From positions 3,024,273 to 3,088,272 of the forward strand of contig NZ_CP010803.1 in assembly GCF_000960975.1 (NCBI RefSeq): a stretch of DNA of 64,000 bases, read 5' to 3'. A program made the translations under genes and the position numbers. This document shows positions 45,009 through 54,087 of the stretch, one piece after another; within the stretch, counting starts at the first letter, position 1; each line of letters opens with the position of its first letter. The notes below the pieces were generated by a model. It had not been told where the DNA came from, ran no database searches, and saw only the letters and a list, made by a program, of their open reading frames with translations. This DNA is from Martelella endophytica (GTDB lineage: Bacteria > Pseudomonadota > Alphaproteobacteria > Rhizobiales > Rhizobiaceae).

Positions 45009-45715
45009 CGTGCCTCACTTTGCTGCTGCATAGCAGTTTCAACACGTTGTTTTTCTGAGCCATGTATTATCACCTCCTTCACGCCCTTCCCATTCCCCTC
45101 CGATATCGAATAGGTGCAATCGACCTCCTCGATGTCGAACCGCGAGAAGGTTTCGAAGACGCCTTGAACGGCGTTTAAGGACAGGATGAAGGTGCCTTGA
45201 AGGCCGGCTAAGGTCTCGGCCATCGCCTCGAAATCCTCCCGGACGAAGACGCCCACGCCATAGTCGGCCTCGTTTCCCCAATAGGGCGGGTCGAGATAGA
45301 AGAGCATGCCGGACCGGTCGTAGCGGCGGATGAAGTCTTGCCAGGGCAGGCACTCGATGACGACGCCGGCGAGGCGCTCGTGGATGTCCTCCAGCGTGGA
45401 TGCGAGCTTGACCAGGTTGAAACGGGCGCCGGTGGTCTTGCTGACGCCGAAGTTCCGGCCCGACACCTTGCCGCCGAAGGCGAGGCGCTGGAGATAGAGG
45501 AAGCGGGCGGCGCGTTCGAGATCGGTCAGCGTCGTCGGGTCGGTCTTCATCAGCCGCTCGAATTCGCGACGGCCGGAAATCTGGAAGCGGAGCGTGTCCA
45601 TGAACTGCGGAAAGTGCCGCTGCAGGATGCGGAAGAAGTTGGCGACGTCGCCGCTGATATCGTTGATCACCTCCGTCCTCGGCTGGCGATCTCGGCGCAG
45701 GAACACGCCGCCCAT
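45005..45715 (-). pseudogene. D12-class DNA adenine methylase, N-terminally truncated
   Basis: The minus strand codes 236 residues that match the central and C-terminal parts of a D12-class adenine methylase: VGMGGVFLRR, VINDISGDVANFFRIL, AARFLYLQRLAFGGKVSGRNFG, and the catalytic DPPYWGNEADYG. The N-terminal AYIGGKRNL-type SAM motif is missing; just upstream the frame reads DSASPF and then a stop, where a full protein would read EPFVGMGG. The gene is therefore a probable pseudogene. Its stop overlaps the DUF4238 start. GC content is like the chromosome, unlike the two genes downstream. The target would have been adenine in a short DNA site. Confidence 0.8.
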
Positions 45716-45926
45716 GCCGACGAAGGGCGAAGCCGAGTCTCAGGTCATGTCGTTGAAAGGCCGACATTTGCTGCGGCTCGATGCTTCTCGGACGTCCCTG
45801 TTCGGGTAGGTCTGCGCGCTGATGTGTCAGAATATTCGTGGGATGCTCCCTTTTCCTGCTCGTTATGTCGTCGAGTATTGATATAGGAAAAGGTGAAACG
45901 ACCGAGTTCTACAGTCACATAATCTG

Positions 45927-46718
45927 ATGCTGGACGAGACAATCGATACTGAACGCATTTATGCGCTCTGGGACGAGCTTTCGGATTTCGAAGCTTCGCG
46001 TATGCCTGAGGCGCGCGTCCACCTGCTCTCGACCGTTTGCAACATGATCGATGCGCGACAGGCCGACTGGATCGGCGCCGTGAGGCTTGTCGACAACAGA
46101 CATCGTGACCCGCTTTTCGGCTGGCGGCCGCGCAGCCATTCCGCACTTTATCCAGACGCGGAAACCGCACGGACCATCCAGGAAGCCTTCGCCCTGATGG
46201 AGAAGGGCGAGCCCGACATCACCACGATCCGCAATGCCGAACTCGCCGGCCAATTCCGGGTGTTAATGCTGGATGAGCTTGCGACGCCCGAATGGTTTGA
46301 GAGCTATTCCTACAAGACCTTCTATCGCGGTCTGGACCGACTGGATTCGATCTGGGTGGGCATTCCCATCAATGCCGATGCCGAAATCCAGATCGGCTTT
46401 CACCGCGCAATCTCGCAACCGCGATTCTCGGGACGCGATCGACGGATCGTGACGCACGCCCTGCGCGGCATCCGCTGGTTCTATCGCCTGCAGATGCTGT
46501 CGGAAGGGATAGGGGTCGCATCCGAACCGTTGACGCCGATGGAGAGCAAGGTGCTCTGCGACCTGCTGCAGGGGCTTTCGGAACGCCAGATTGCCGAAAA
46601 CAACGGCCAGAGCCCCCACACCGTCCATGATCACGTCAAGCGGATTTACCGCAAATACGGCGTTTCCAGCCGCGCGTCTTTGATGGCATTGTGGCTGGGC
46701 CAGCCCTTACCCCCCTGA
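45927..46718 (+). CDS. LuxR-type transcriptional regulator
   Basis: 263 residues. An N-terminal sensor-like domain (about residues 10-180; ADWIGAVRLV, SYKTFYRGLDRLDSIWVG) precedes a C-terminal LuxR HTH at about 195-250 (LTPMESKVLCDLLQGLSERQIAENNGQSPHTVHDHVKRIYRKYGV). The sensor region does not match a known autoinducer-binding domain closely; a GAF-like fold is possible. It faces the same direction as the transporter gene downstream, with about 140 bases between, and probably regulates it. No LuxI-type synthase is nearby. Confidence 0.8.
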   Translation: MLDETIDTERIYALWDELSDFEASRMPEARVHLLSTVCNMIDARQADWIGAVRLVDNRHRDPLFGWRPRSHSALYPDAETARTIQEAFALMEKGEPDITTIRNAELAGQFRVLMLDELATPEWFESYSYKTFYRGLDRLDSIWVGIPINADAEIQIGFHRAISQPRFSGRDRRIVTHALRGIRWFYRLQMLSEGIGVASEPLTPMESKVLCDLLQGLSERQIAENNGQSPHTVHDHVKRIYRKYGVSSRASLMALWLGQPLPP

Positions 46719-46855
46719 TCAGGGGATTCCAAACGCAAGACGCCCGGTCGATAAGCTTTGCCAAAACAGGGTCTCGTCAATTCCGGTGCGCCTCGCCGCC
46801 GTCATCAGGTTGATTGCGAGAGGGGGGGCCTTATGCAACGATCAGTGGGGGAGCC

Positions 46856-48658
46856 ATGCGTCAAACGACCCTGTCAGAGAATTCCGGTTTCTTGGCAGTA
46901 ATGCGCCTGCAATTGCTCGCACCGGTCGATGATGAAAAGGCGGAGGACAGCCTTTCGCAGACATCGCGCAAGAGCAGCCCTCCCGCGCGCCCTGCTTCCT
47001 CCTGGTGGGGATTTCTCGCCTTTGGACCGCTCGCCTTCGGATGCCTGTTCGCGCAGACCGACACGGCGCTGGCGCAGACCGCAGCGCGGATCGAACAGAC
47101 GGTTGCCGGCCAGACGACCATTCTCGAGCGGTTCACGCCCCCGCAGTCTACCGGCGCGATCGATATCAAGGTTCAGGACCAGCACCGACGCACCCCCGAA
47201 AAGGATGCCGAAGCGATCCGCTTCACGTTGAAATCCTTGACTATCGAGGGGGCGGAGACGCTGCCCGGCACAGCGTTTGCCGACCTCTGGCAGGGCATGA
47301 CGGGCAAGGTCATTACCCTCGCCGACCTCTATCGGATCGCCGCGGAGATCGAGGCCCGGTATCTGAGCGCTGGCTATCTCGCCATCGCCATCGTGCCGGT
47401 TCAGGACTTCTCCTCCGGAAAGATCACGCTCCGCGTCTTTGAAAGCTATGTCGAGACGCTGGAGGTCAATAGTTCAATACCGGGCATCCGCGAGCGTCTC
47501 GCGCCCTATATCGATCGGATCATCGCCATGCGGCCGATCCGGATCAAGGAGGCCGAGCGCGTTCTGCTGCTGATGAGCGACCTTGGCGGGCTCGATATCG
47601 AGGGCACGTTGATCCGGCCGGAGACCCCGACGGGCGGCGCGACATTTCGCCTCGACATCGGCTTCGAGCGCACTTCCGCCGGCGTCGGGCTCGACAATCT
47701 CGGGACCGATGAGGTCGGCCCGCTGGAGCTTTCCGGCAATGTCACCGTCAACGACATGTTGGGGCTTTTCGACAGCGCGAGCCTCGTCGGCGTGACCGTT
47801 CCCAACATGCCGCAGGAGATGATCTTCCTGCAGGCATCGCAGGATATTCCCATCGGCTTCAACGGCCTGTCCGCCGGATATGACCTTTCCTACATCACCC
47901 AGAAACCGGGCGGCGATCTGAAGTCCGACGACATTGATATCCATTCCGTGATCGGTACGGTGCGGCTCGACTATCCCTTCGTCCGTACCATTGATCAGAG
48001 CCTTTTCGGCCGGCTCGAGGTCAATCTGCGCAATGACCGCGTCGATGTGATGGGCGCTCGGGCGACCCGCGAGCAGACGCGCTGGGCGGCCATGTCGCTG
48101 ACATACGACCGGCAGCACGGATCGACGGCGTTCCTCACAATGGCGGAGTTTGGCCAGGGACTGGGACAGGAAACCGGTCCGCCAGAGGTGCCGCAGGACT
48201 ATCGGTTCGCGCGGGTGAATTTCGACATTGCGCATGATCTCGGCGCCGATACGGCCATCCGGCTGCGCAGCGCCGGTCAGTATTCCGCAACGCCGCTGCC
48301 GGCAGCAGCGCAGTTCTCGCTCGGCGGCGATCCCTATGGCTGGGCCTTTGACGGCGGCACGCTGTCCGGCGCCGGCGGAGCGGCGGCCGCCCTTGAGCTC
48401 AGCCACGACTTCGAAACCGGCTGGTCGGCGCTGCCGGGGCTGACCTGGACGACGTTTGCCGATTATGGCGTGGTCTGGAATGAAGCTGCCAACGCTGACT
48501 ATGCACGCGATGCACTGGGCTCGGTCGGCGTCGGCGTCAGCGGTATGTTTGCGGAAAAGATGAGTTTCCAGCTCATCGCGGCGCTACCATGGTATAGTCC
48601 CGACAATGGTGAGGATGAGGGGCTCAGGGTTTTCTTCAGACTGGGTATGCCGCTCTGA
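46856..48658 (+). CDS. Two-partner-secretion outer-membrane transporter (FhaC/ShlB family)
   Basis: 600 residues from the ATG at 46856, with GGGGGAG upstream. A long N-terminal leader is followed by SSWWGFLAFGPLAFGCLFAQ, a likely signal sequence. A POTRA-type domain is near residues 125-200 (LKSLTIEGAETLPGTAF, YRIAAEIEARYLSAGYLAI, GKITLRVFESY); the beta-barrel occupies residues about 260-600, ending VFFRLGMPL as TpsB proteins do. The loop-6 region (FSLGGDPYGWAFDGGTL) replaces the usual VRGY. The family secretes a TpsA adhesin or enzyme through the outer membrane. No TpsA gene is adjacent: downstream is a serine hydrolase. Confidence 0.85.
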   Translation: MRQTTLSENSGFLAVMRLQLLAPVDDEKAEDSLSQTSRKSSPPARPASSWWGFLAFGPLAFGCLFAQTDTALAQTAARIEQTVAGQTTILERFTPPQSTGAIDIKVQDQHRRTPEKDAEAIRFTLKSLTIEGAETLPGTAFADLWQGMTGKVITLADLYRIAAEIEARYLSAGYLAIAIVPVQDFSSGKITLRVFESYVETLEVNSSIPGIRERLAPYIDRIIAMRPIRIKEAERVLLLMSDLGGLDIEGTLIRPETPTGGATFRLDIGFERTSAGVGLDNLGTDEVGPLELSGNVTVNDMLGLFDSASLVGVTVPNMPQEMIFLQASQDIPIGFNGLSAGYDLSYITQKPGGDLKSDDIDIHSVIGTVRLDYPFVRTIDQSLFGRLEVNLRNDRVDVMGARATREQTRWAAMSLTYDRQHGSTAFLTMAEFGQGLGQETGPPEVPQDYRFARVNFDIAHDLGADTAIRLRSAGQYSATPLPAAAQFSLGGDPYGWAFDGGTLSGAGGAAAALELSHDFETGWSALPGLTWTTFADYGVVWNEAANADYARDALGSVGVGVSGMFAEKMSFQLIAALPWYSPDNGEDEGLRVFFRLGMPL

Positions 48659-48733
48659 CGCGGGGAACCGCGACGAAATTCGATAACAAGACATTCCGGT
48701 CACGCCGGTGATAGCAATTAGGAGAGGTTTTTC

Positions 48734-50308
48734 ATGTCACAGTTCAGAGCTTCGCGGCGCCGTTTTCTGGCGTCCGCCTCACTGGCTTCGGCCTCTCTTG
48801 TCCTGCTCTCGGCTCCGGCACTGGCGGACATGCTGCCGCCATCGCGCACGTCAGGCGTTCCGGTTCCGCCCGGGCAGATCGACGAGGCGGTGGCAGCGCT
48901 TGATGGCATTATCGAAGACATCAAGGCCCGCAGCGGCGTGCCTGGCCTTGCCGTCGCCGTGGTACGTGGCGGCGAGACCATTTATGCCAAGGGGTTCGGA
49001 ACACGCGGCGGCGATGGCGACATGCCCGTGACACCCGACACTGTGTTCCAGCTCGCCTCGCTCTCCAAATCCGTCGGCGCGACGGTCGTTGCCCGTCAGG
49101 TCAGCCGCAACGTGGTCTCCTGGGATAGTCGCATGCAGGATCTTCTGCCGTGGTTCTCGCTTTCCGACGCGGCGGTGAGCGAAAGGCTGACGATCGGCGA
49201 CCTCTACAGCCATCGCTCCGGCCTGCCGGATCATGCCGGCGATGATCTCGAAGACCTCGGCTTCGGCCGCCAGACAATTCTCGAAAGGTTGAGGCTCCAG
49301 CCGCTTTCACCCTTCCGCACCAGTTATGCCTATACGAATTTCGGCCTGACGGCGGCCGCCGAGGCCGTTGCCGATGCGTCCGGCATGACATGGAGCGATC
49401 TTATGCAAGAGGCCGTGTTCGAGCCGCTTGGCATGACCGAGACGAGCGCGCGCTTTGACGATTTCATGGCGCGCGAAAACCGGGCCACGCCCCATGCGAG
49501 AACCGCAGATGGTTTCGCCGCGCTCTATCAGCGCCAGCCCGATGCCCAGTCGCCTGCTGGCGGCGTCAGTTCTTCGGTCAATGACATGACGAAATGGATG
49601 AAGATGGTGCTCGCCGATGGTGGTGATCTCATCCGGCCGGAAGCGCTGCAGCCGGCGATCAGCCCGCAGAGCTTCTCCAGCCGGCCGCATACCCCGGATG
49701 AGCGCGCGGGCTTTTATGGCTATGGCTTCGGGGTAGGCACAGATCCCAGCGGCCGGGTGATCCTCAGCCATTCGGGCGCGTTCCTTCTGGGGGCGGCGAC
49801 CTATTTCGCGCTGATCCCCTCGCTTGATGTCGGGATTGTCGTGCTCTCGAACGCTGCCCCGGTGGGTGCGGTCGAGTCGATCGGCGCGAGCTTTAACGAC
49901 ATGGTTCAGACCGGCGGCGTAACCCGCGACTGGTTCTCGGGCTATGAGCCGATGTTTGCAGCCTTTTACACGCCGATCGGCGAGACTGCCGGAAAGCCGT
50001 TTCCACAGGCGGCTGCGGCCCCGCCGCCGGCAAGCTATTGCACCGGCCGCTACAGCCACCCCTATTTCGGAACCGTCGAGGTGCGCGAGGACGAGACCGG
50101 CGGCCTCGTCTTGCTGGCCGGGCCCGGAGAGGAAACCTTTGAGCTGTTGCCATGGGACGGCGCGATGATGGTGTTCGATATCGATGCCGAGAATGCGCCT
50201 TCGGGCTCCCGCTCCGCTGCCACGTTTTCCGGCGGCGGAGACAAAGCCGAAACGCTGGAAGTCGAATTCCTGGTCCTGGAAGGACCTGCGCGGTTCGAAC
50301 GGATATAA
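48734..50308 (+). CDS. Secreted serine hydrolase (class C beta-lactamase/EstB-like)
   Basis: 524 residues. The N-terminus ASRRRFLASASLASASLVLLSAPALA is a twin-arginine signal peptide. Active-site motifs: S-x-x-K in ASLSKS (about residue 110), YTN in YAYTNFG and SHSGAF. A C-terminal beta domain (about residues 440-524; YCTGRYSHPYFGTVEV) resembles DUF3471-type extensions. Members are esterases, D-peptidases or beta-lactamases; the substrate is unknown. It lies 75 bases after the TPS transporter, on the same strand, so it could be co-transcribed, although it has its own export signal and is not a TpsA protein. Confidence 0.85.
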   Translation: MSQFRASRRRFLASASLASASLVLLSAPALADMLPPSRTSGVPVPPGQIDEAVAALDGIIEDIKARSGVPGLAVAVVRGGETIYAKGFGTRGGDGDMPVTPDTVFQLASLSKSVGATVVARQVSRNVVSWDSRMQDLLPWFSLSDAAVSERLTIGDLYSHRSGLPDHAGDDLEDLGFGRQTILERLRLQPLSPFRTSYAYTNFGLTAAAEAVADASGMTWSDLMQEAVFEPLGMTETSARFDDFMARENRATPHARTADGFAALYQRQPDAQSPAGGVSSSVNDMTKWMKMVLADGGDLIRPEALQPAISPQSFSSRPHTPDERAGFYGYGFGVGTDPSGRVILSHSGAFLLGAATYFALIPSLDVGIVVLSNAAPVGAVESIGASFNDMVQTGGVTRDWFSGYEPMFAAFYTPIGETAGKPFPQAAAAPPPASYCTGRYSHPYFGTVEVREDETGGLVLLAGPGEETFELLPWDGAMMVFDIDAENAPSGSRSAATFSGGGDKAETLEVEFLVLEGPARFERI

Positions 50309-50584
50309 TCAGTCGTCAAGCGTTGTGGTGGCCGCCCAATCGCAGGCATAGCAACCCGCCGGTATAAGGCCGGCGGGGATCCAAGACGGGCGTGGATCGA
50401 CCCGCTCCCGCTCAGCCCGCTGGTTGTCCAACCCGGACCCGGGCGGTTTGCCGCCTCCGCACTCTGTTCGATTTTGCTGGATGCCGTCATTGGCCAGGCG
50501 TCACACGGGGCGCAGAACCCCGCAAACTATTGCTATCCAGCGCGCGCACATGATGATATTCGGCGGCTCACAAAGGTGGTGACC
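50309..50584. other. Leader region of the DEAD-box helicase with a GC hairpin
   Basis: The 276 bases before the helicase start hold a perfect 8-base stem (CCCGCCGG at 50355-50362 with CCGGCGGG at 50370-50377) without a T-run. It may be a terminator for the hydrolase or part of a long 5' leader, as in cold-regulated helicase mRNAs. No gene was found. Confidence 0.4.
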
Positions 50585-52387
50585 ATGACCCCGAATACCG
50601 ATACCAACGCCAAATCCCCGATTGCCGACATACATCCGGCCCTTGCCTCCGCCCTCGCGGCGAAAGGCTACAGCACGCTGACGCCGGTCCAAATGGCGAT
50701 GACGAATGAAGATCACGTTGACGCCGATCTGCTGGTCTCGGCGCAGACGGGCTCGGGAAAAACGGTTGCCTTCGGCATCGCAATCGCGCCGACGCTGCTT
50801 GGACGCGACGCGCATTTCGACGCCGCCGCCGCGCCGCTTGGTCTGGTCATTGCGCCAACGCGCGAACTTGCCATTCAGGTCCAGAGGGAGCTCGACTGGC
50901 TCTATGCGGGCGCTGAGGTCAGGATCGCGACCTGCGTGGGCGGCATGGATGTGCGCACCGAACGCCGCGCACTCGACCGCGGCGCCCATATCGTCGTCGG
51001 CACACCCGGGCGCCTGCGCGATCACATCACGCGGGGCGCGCTGGATCTCGGGGCCATTCGCGCCGTGGTGCTCGACGAGGCCGACGAGATGCTGGACCTC
51101 GGTTTTCGCGATGACCTGGAATTCATCCTCGGCGCCGCGCCCGAGGAACGCCGCACATTGCTGTTTTCGGCGACCGTGCGGCGCGGCATCGCCGAACTGG
51201 CCCGAACCGTGCAGAAGAATGGGGTGCGCATCGAGACGACTGCGTCCACCGAGCAGCATGCCGACATCGAATATCAGTTGATGCTGGTGCGGCGCGACGA
51301 GCGCGAACACGCCATCATCAATACGCTGCTCGATTCCGACAGTTCAAGCGCCCTGGTGTTCTGCCATACACGCGAAGCCGTTCGCCATTTGACGGCGCGC
51401 CTTTCAAATCGCGGCTTCGCGGTGGTTTCGCTTTCGGGTGAGATGGCACAGTCGGAGCGGTCGAATGCGCTGCAATCCATGCGCGACGGGCGCTCGCATG
51501 TCTGCGTGGCGACCGATGTCGCAGCGCGCGGCATCGACCTCCCGAACCTCGACCTCGTGATCCACGCCGACGTGCCGAGCAACCCGGAAACCCTGCTGCA
51601 TCGCTCCGGCCGAACCGGTCGCGCCGGCCGAAAGGGCGTCTGCGTGCTCATCGTTCCGGAAAACAGGCGTAACGCGGCCCAGCGCGTGCTTTCATTGGCG
51701 AAGCTGACGGCGACCGTTCGTGCAGCGCCTGGCATTGCCGATATCGAGGCGCGCTACCGCCGGCGGATCATCGATGCCGCCGCCTCTTCCGCGCTGCCCG
51801 ACGCAGCGGAGGCGGAAATCATCGCCGAATTGCTGGAGCGTGCGGGGCCCGAACGCATCGCAGCGGCGTTCCTTCGCCTGCAACGGGCGGCTCACCCCGT
51901 TCCCGAGGAATTGTCTCCGCTTTCCGCCGAAGCGCTCAAGGCGAAGACGCCCGCCCGTGCCCGCCGGTCCGAAGACAAGCACACGTCAGCACGCGAGCCG
52001 CGCAACACGGACATGCAGGATGGCGTATGGTTCACCATCTCGCTCGGGCGCAGGCAGCGCGCCGATCCGAAATTCCTGTTGCCGATGATCTGCAACGCCG
52101 GCGGTGTGACCAAACGCGATGTCGGCAGGATCAAGATCGATGACACCGAAACCCGATTCGAAATTTCCGCCGACAAGGCTGCCGGTTACGCGGAACAGAT
52201 CAGGCAGCCCGGCAGTCTCGAGAAAGGCATCAGGATCGCGCCGGCCGGCAAGATGCCCGAAAAGCCGAGACAAGCGAAACCGAAATTCAAGCAGGACGGC
52301 AAGCCGACCCGCAAACACCAGCCTCCGTCGGCCGATCGCGGCAAAACGCCGAAACACAAAAGCCGAAAACCCAAACGGCCCAACTAA
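50585..52387 (+). CDS. DEAD-box RNA helicase with DbpA-type RNA-binding domain
   Basis: 600 residues from the ATG at 50585, preceded by AAAGGTGGTG; the open frame reaches back to 50474. Motifs in order: Q-motif region (TPVQ), AQTGSGKT (I), PTRELA (Ia), DEADEML (II), SATV (III), VATDVAARGID and HRSGRTGRAG (V, VI). A DbpA-type C-terminal RNA-binding domain (GVWFTISLGRRQRADPKFLL to AGYAEQI) and a basic Lys/Arg-rich tail follow. It unwinds RNA in ribosome assembly or mRNA decay, as DeaD/CsdA does. Confidence 0.9.
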   Translation: MTPNTDTNAKSPIADIHPALASALAAKGYSTLTPVQMAMTNEDHVDADLLVSAQTGSGKTVAFGIAIAPTLLGRDAHFDAAAAPLGLVIAPTRELAIQVQRELDWLYAGAEVRIATCVGGMDVRTERRALDRGAHIVVGTPGRLRDHITRGALDLGAIRAVVLDEADEMLDLGFRDDLEFILGAAPEERRTLLFSATVRRGIAELARTVQKNGVRIETTASTEQHADIEYQLMLVRRDEREHAIINTLLDSDSSSALVFCHTREAVRHLTARLSNRGFAVVSLSGEMAQSERSNALQSMRDGRSHVCVATDVAARGIDLPNLDLVIHADVPSNPETLLHRSGRTGRAGRKGVCVLIVPENRRNAAQRVLSLAKLTATVRAAPGIADIEARYRRRIIDAAASSALPDAAEAEIIAELLERAGPERIAAAFLRLQRAAHPVPEELSPLSAEALKAKTPARARRSEDKHTSAREPRNTDMQDGVWFTISLGRRQRADPKFLLPMICNAGGVTKRDVGRIKIDDTETRFEISADKAAGYAEQIRQPGSLEKGIRIAPAGKMPEKPRQAKPKFKQDGKPTRKHQPPSADRGKTPKHKSRKPKRPN

Positions 52388-52479
52388 TCGGAGCGCTTCT
52401 GCTCTGCGCCGCTTCAATGCCGGCTTCCGGGAGCCACGCGCGATCGCCCGAGCGTCCAGCGTCGAGGCTGTTTTACGAT

Positions 52480-52588
52480 GTTGAAGCGGGGGCCGGTGGT
52501 CTTGCTGACGCCGAAGTTGCGGCCGGCCACCTTGCCGCCGAAGGCGAGGCGCTGGGGGGCGAGGAAGCGGGCGGCGCGTTCTAGATCG
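52480..52588 (-). pseudogene. Internal fragment of a D12-class adenine methylase gene
   Basis: 109 bases match 45415-45523 of the truncated methylase, in the same orientation, with about 10 mismatches and no gap by hand alignment. The minus-strand translation reads DLERAARFLAPQRLAFGGKV and onward to GRNFGVSKTTGPRFN, so the frame is intact within the fragment, but no flanking methylase sequence remains. A degraded second copy, about 7 kb away. Confidence 0.7.
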
Positions 52589-52626
52589 TCAGGGTCCGCG
52601 CCCCTTCTGGGTGGTCGCTGGCGGCG

Positions 52627-52929
52627 TCAGTTGTCGGTGAGGGCGCGCTCGTTGGAAGCGTCGTATTTGCGGATGTCGCCCCACATGCGTCCCTGCCAGC
52701 GTTGGCCGAAGGCTTTGGTGTCGTCGGCTTTAAGATGGGCGGTGAGGGCGGCCTGGTCGGCCCAGCGCTCGGCGATGAGCAATCGCCCGGCCGGCGCGTC
52801 TTCCACCGCCGCGTCATAGGCGATGTTGCCGGGACGCTGGCGTGTGGCGAGCGCAAGTGAATGCAGGTCCGCAAGGAATGCCTCAAGATCGGAGGGGGCG
52901 ACATTCATGATGCCGGTGACGATCAGCAT
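52627..52929 (-). CDS. Antibiotic biosynthesis monooxygenase (ABM) domain protein
   Basis: 100 residues, the size of a single ABM domain (PSDLEAFLADLHSLALATRQRPGNIAYDAAVED, LLIAERWADQAALTAHL). Such proteins dimerise and often oxidise quinols without a cofactor or act as small stress enzymes. The start follows AGGAGAG. It lies next to a quinone oxidoreductase-like gene on the same strand (56-base gap), so a quinone-related role is plausible; this is inferred. Confidence 0.8.
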   Translation of the reverse strand: MLIVTGIMNVAPSDLEAFLADLHSLALATRQRPGNIAYDAAVEDAPAGRLLIAERWADQAALTAHLKADDTKAFGQRWQGRMWGDIRKYDASNERALTDN

Positions 52930-52985
52930 GGTTCTCTCCTGTCAGTTGCGCGCCCCGGGCCGTTGCGGACCGGAGCGCCGAGAAA

Positions 52986-54002
52986 TCAGAGGGCGGTCAG
53001 GACGATCTTGCCCTGGATGCTGCCTCTGGAAGCGCGCTGATGGGCGGCCGAGGCATCGGCCAGCGTAAAGGTGCTGTCGATCACGACGCGAACCGTGCCG
53101 TCATCGAGCAGGCGTCCGGCCTCTGCCAGTTGGGCCCCATTGGAGCGAACCTGCGTTGAGGACACTGTGATGCCGCGCCCTGTGGCTTCATCGTGGCCGG
53201 CGAAGCCGAGCGGGTTGACCAGAAAGAGGGCGCCGCCCGTCTTGATGATCTTGAGGAAGCGCTCCATCTTCGCGCCGCCGACGGCATCAATCACAAGGTC
53301 GATATCGCTCGCGGCGGTTTCGGCGGCCTTGGCGGTGTAGTCGATGAATTCATCCGCGCCGAGGTCCTGCAGCAGTGATCGATGCTTGCCGGAGGCGACC
53401 GCGATCACCTTCGCACCCTTCCATTTCGCGATCTGGACGGCCAGATGGCCGACACCGCCGCCGGCGCCATTGACCAGCACGGTCTTGCCCTCAAGCGGAA
53501 CCGGAGCATGGTCAAAGGCCTGGAACGGGTTCGGCGCATCGTGGCCGCGTTCGACGAGGAACTGCCATGCCGTCAGCAGCGACATCGGCGCGGCGGCGGC
53601 GGCCACGTGGTTGATGCCCGCCGGCTTCAGTGCGAGATCGGCGGCCGGCACGACGACATAGTCGGCATAGGCATTGCTGCCGGTCATCAGATTGTGCGGA
53701 AAGCGCACCATCGCATAGACGGCGTCGCCGACGCTGAACCCTTCAACACCCTCGCCGACCTGCGCGACGACCCCTGAAATATCGGTGCCGAGGATCAGGG
53801 GGAAGGTCGGACTGGGCTGCCACTCGGGCGGAAGTGCGCGATAGCCGTCGCGCAGATAAAGATCAGGCGGGTTGATGCCGGCCGCATGCAACAGAACCAG
53901 CACTTCATCCTTGCCGGCGACCGGCCGGGGCGCGTCCTCATAGTGCAGCACTTCCGGCCCGCCAAAGGCGTGCAGGCGAACGGCTTTCATCATCTCGGTC
54001 AT
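52986..54002 (-). CDS. NADPH:quinone oxidoreductase-like medium-chain dehydrogenase
   Basis: 338 residues of the MDR superfamily without structural zinc cysteines: KAVRLHAFGGPEVLHYEDAPRP, the GroES-like domain (LILGTDISGVVAQVGEGVEGF), then the cofactor motif VNGAGGGVGHLAVQIAKWKGAKVIAVAS. These indicate an NADPH-dependent quinone reductase-type enzyme. The start follows GAGAGG; in-frame ATGs at residues 1, 4 and 5 are alternatives. Divergent from a LysR gene; it may reduce quinones or enones. Confidence 0.85.
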   Translation of the reverse strand: MTEMMKAVRLHAFGGPEVLHYEDAPRPVAGKDEVLVLLHAAGINPPDLYLRDGYRALPPEWQPSPTFPLILGTDISGVVAQVGEGVEGFSVGDAVYAMVRFPHNLMTGSNAYADYVVVPAADLALKPAGINHVAAAAAPMSLLTAWQFLVERGHDAPNPFQAFDHAPVPLEGKTVLVNGAGGGVGHLAVQIAKWKGAKVIAVASGKHRSLLQDLGADEFIDYTAKAAETAASDIDLVIDAVGGAKMERFLKIIKTGGALFLVNPLGFAGHDEATGRGITVSSTQVRSNGAQLAEAGRLLDDGTVRVVIDSTFTLADASAAHQRASRGSIQGKIVLTAL

Positions 54003-54087
54003 GTGAACCTCTCTTCGGTTTTGTCGACCCGATGTATGTTTGTTTTATCAGATTGATAATAGCGCTCTTATTCGCTTTAATAGTGCC

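Noticed and set aside
45039..45767. Alternative minus-strand frame overlapping the methylase
   Set aside because: Arg/Pro/Ala-rich with no domain, whereas the other frame contains the DPPY methylase motif.
50474..50584. Upstream extension of the DEAD-box helicase start to 50474
   Set aside because: The added 37 residues do not look like part of the family, and the ATG at 50585 has a ribosome site.
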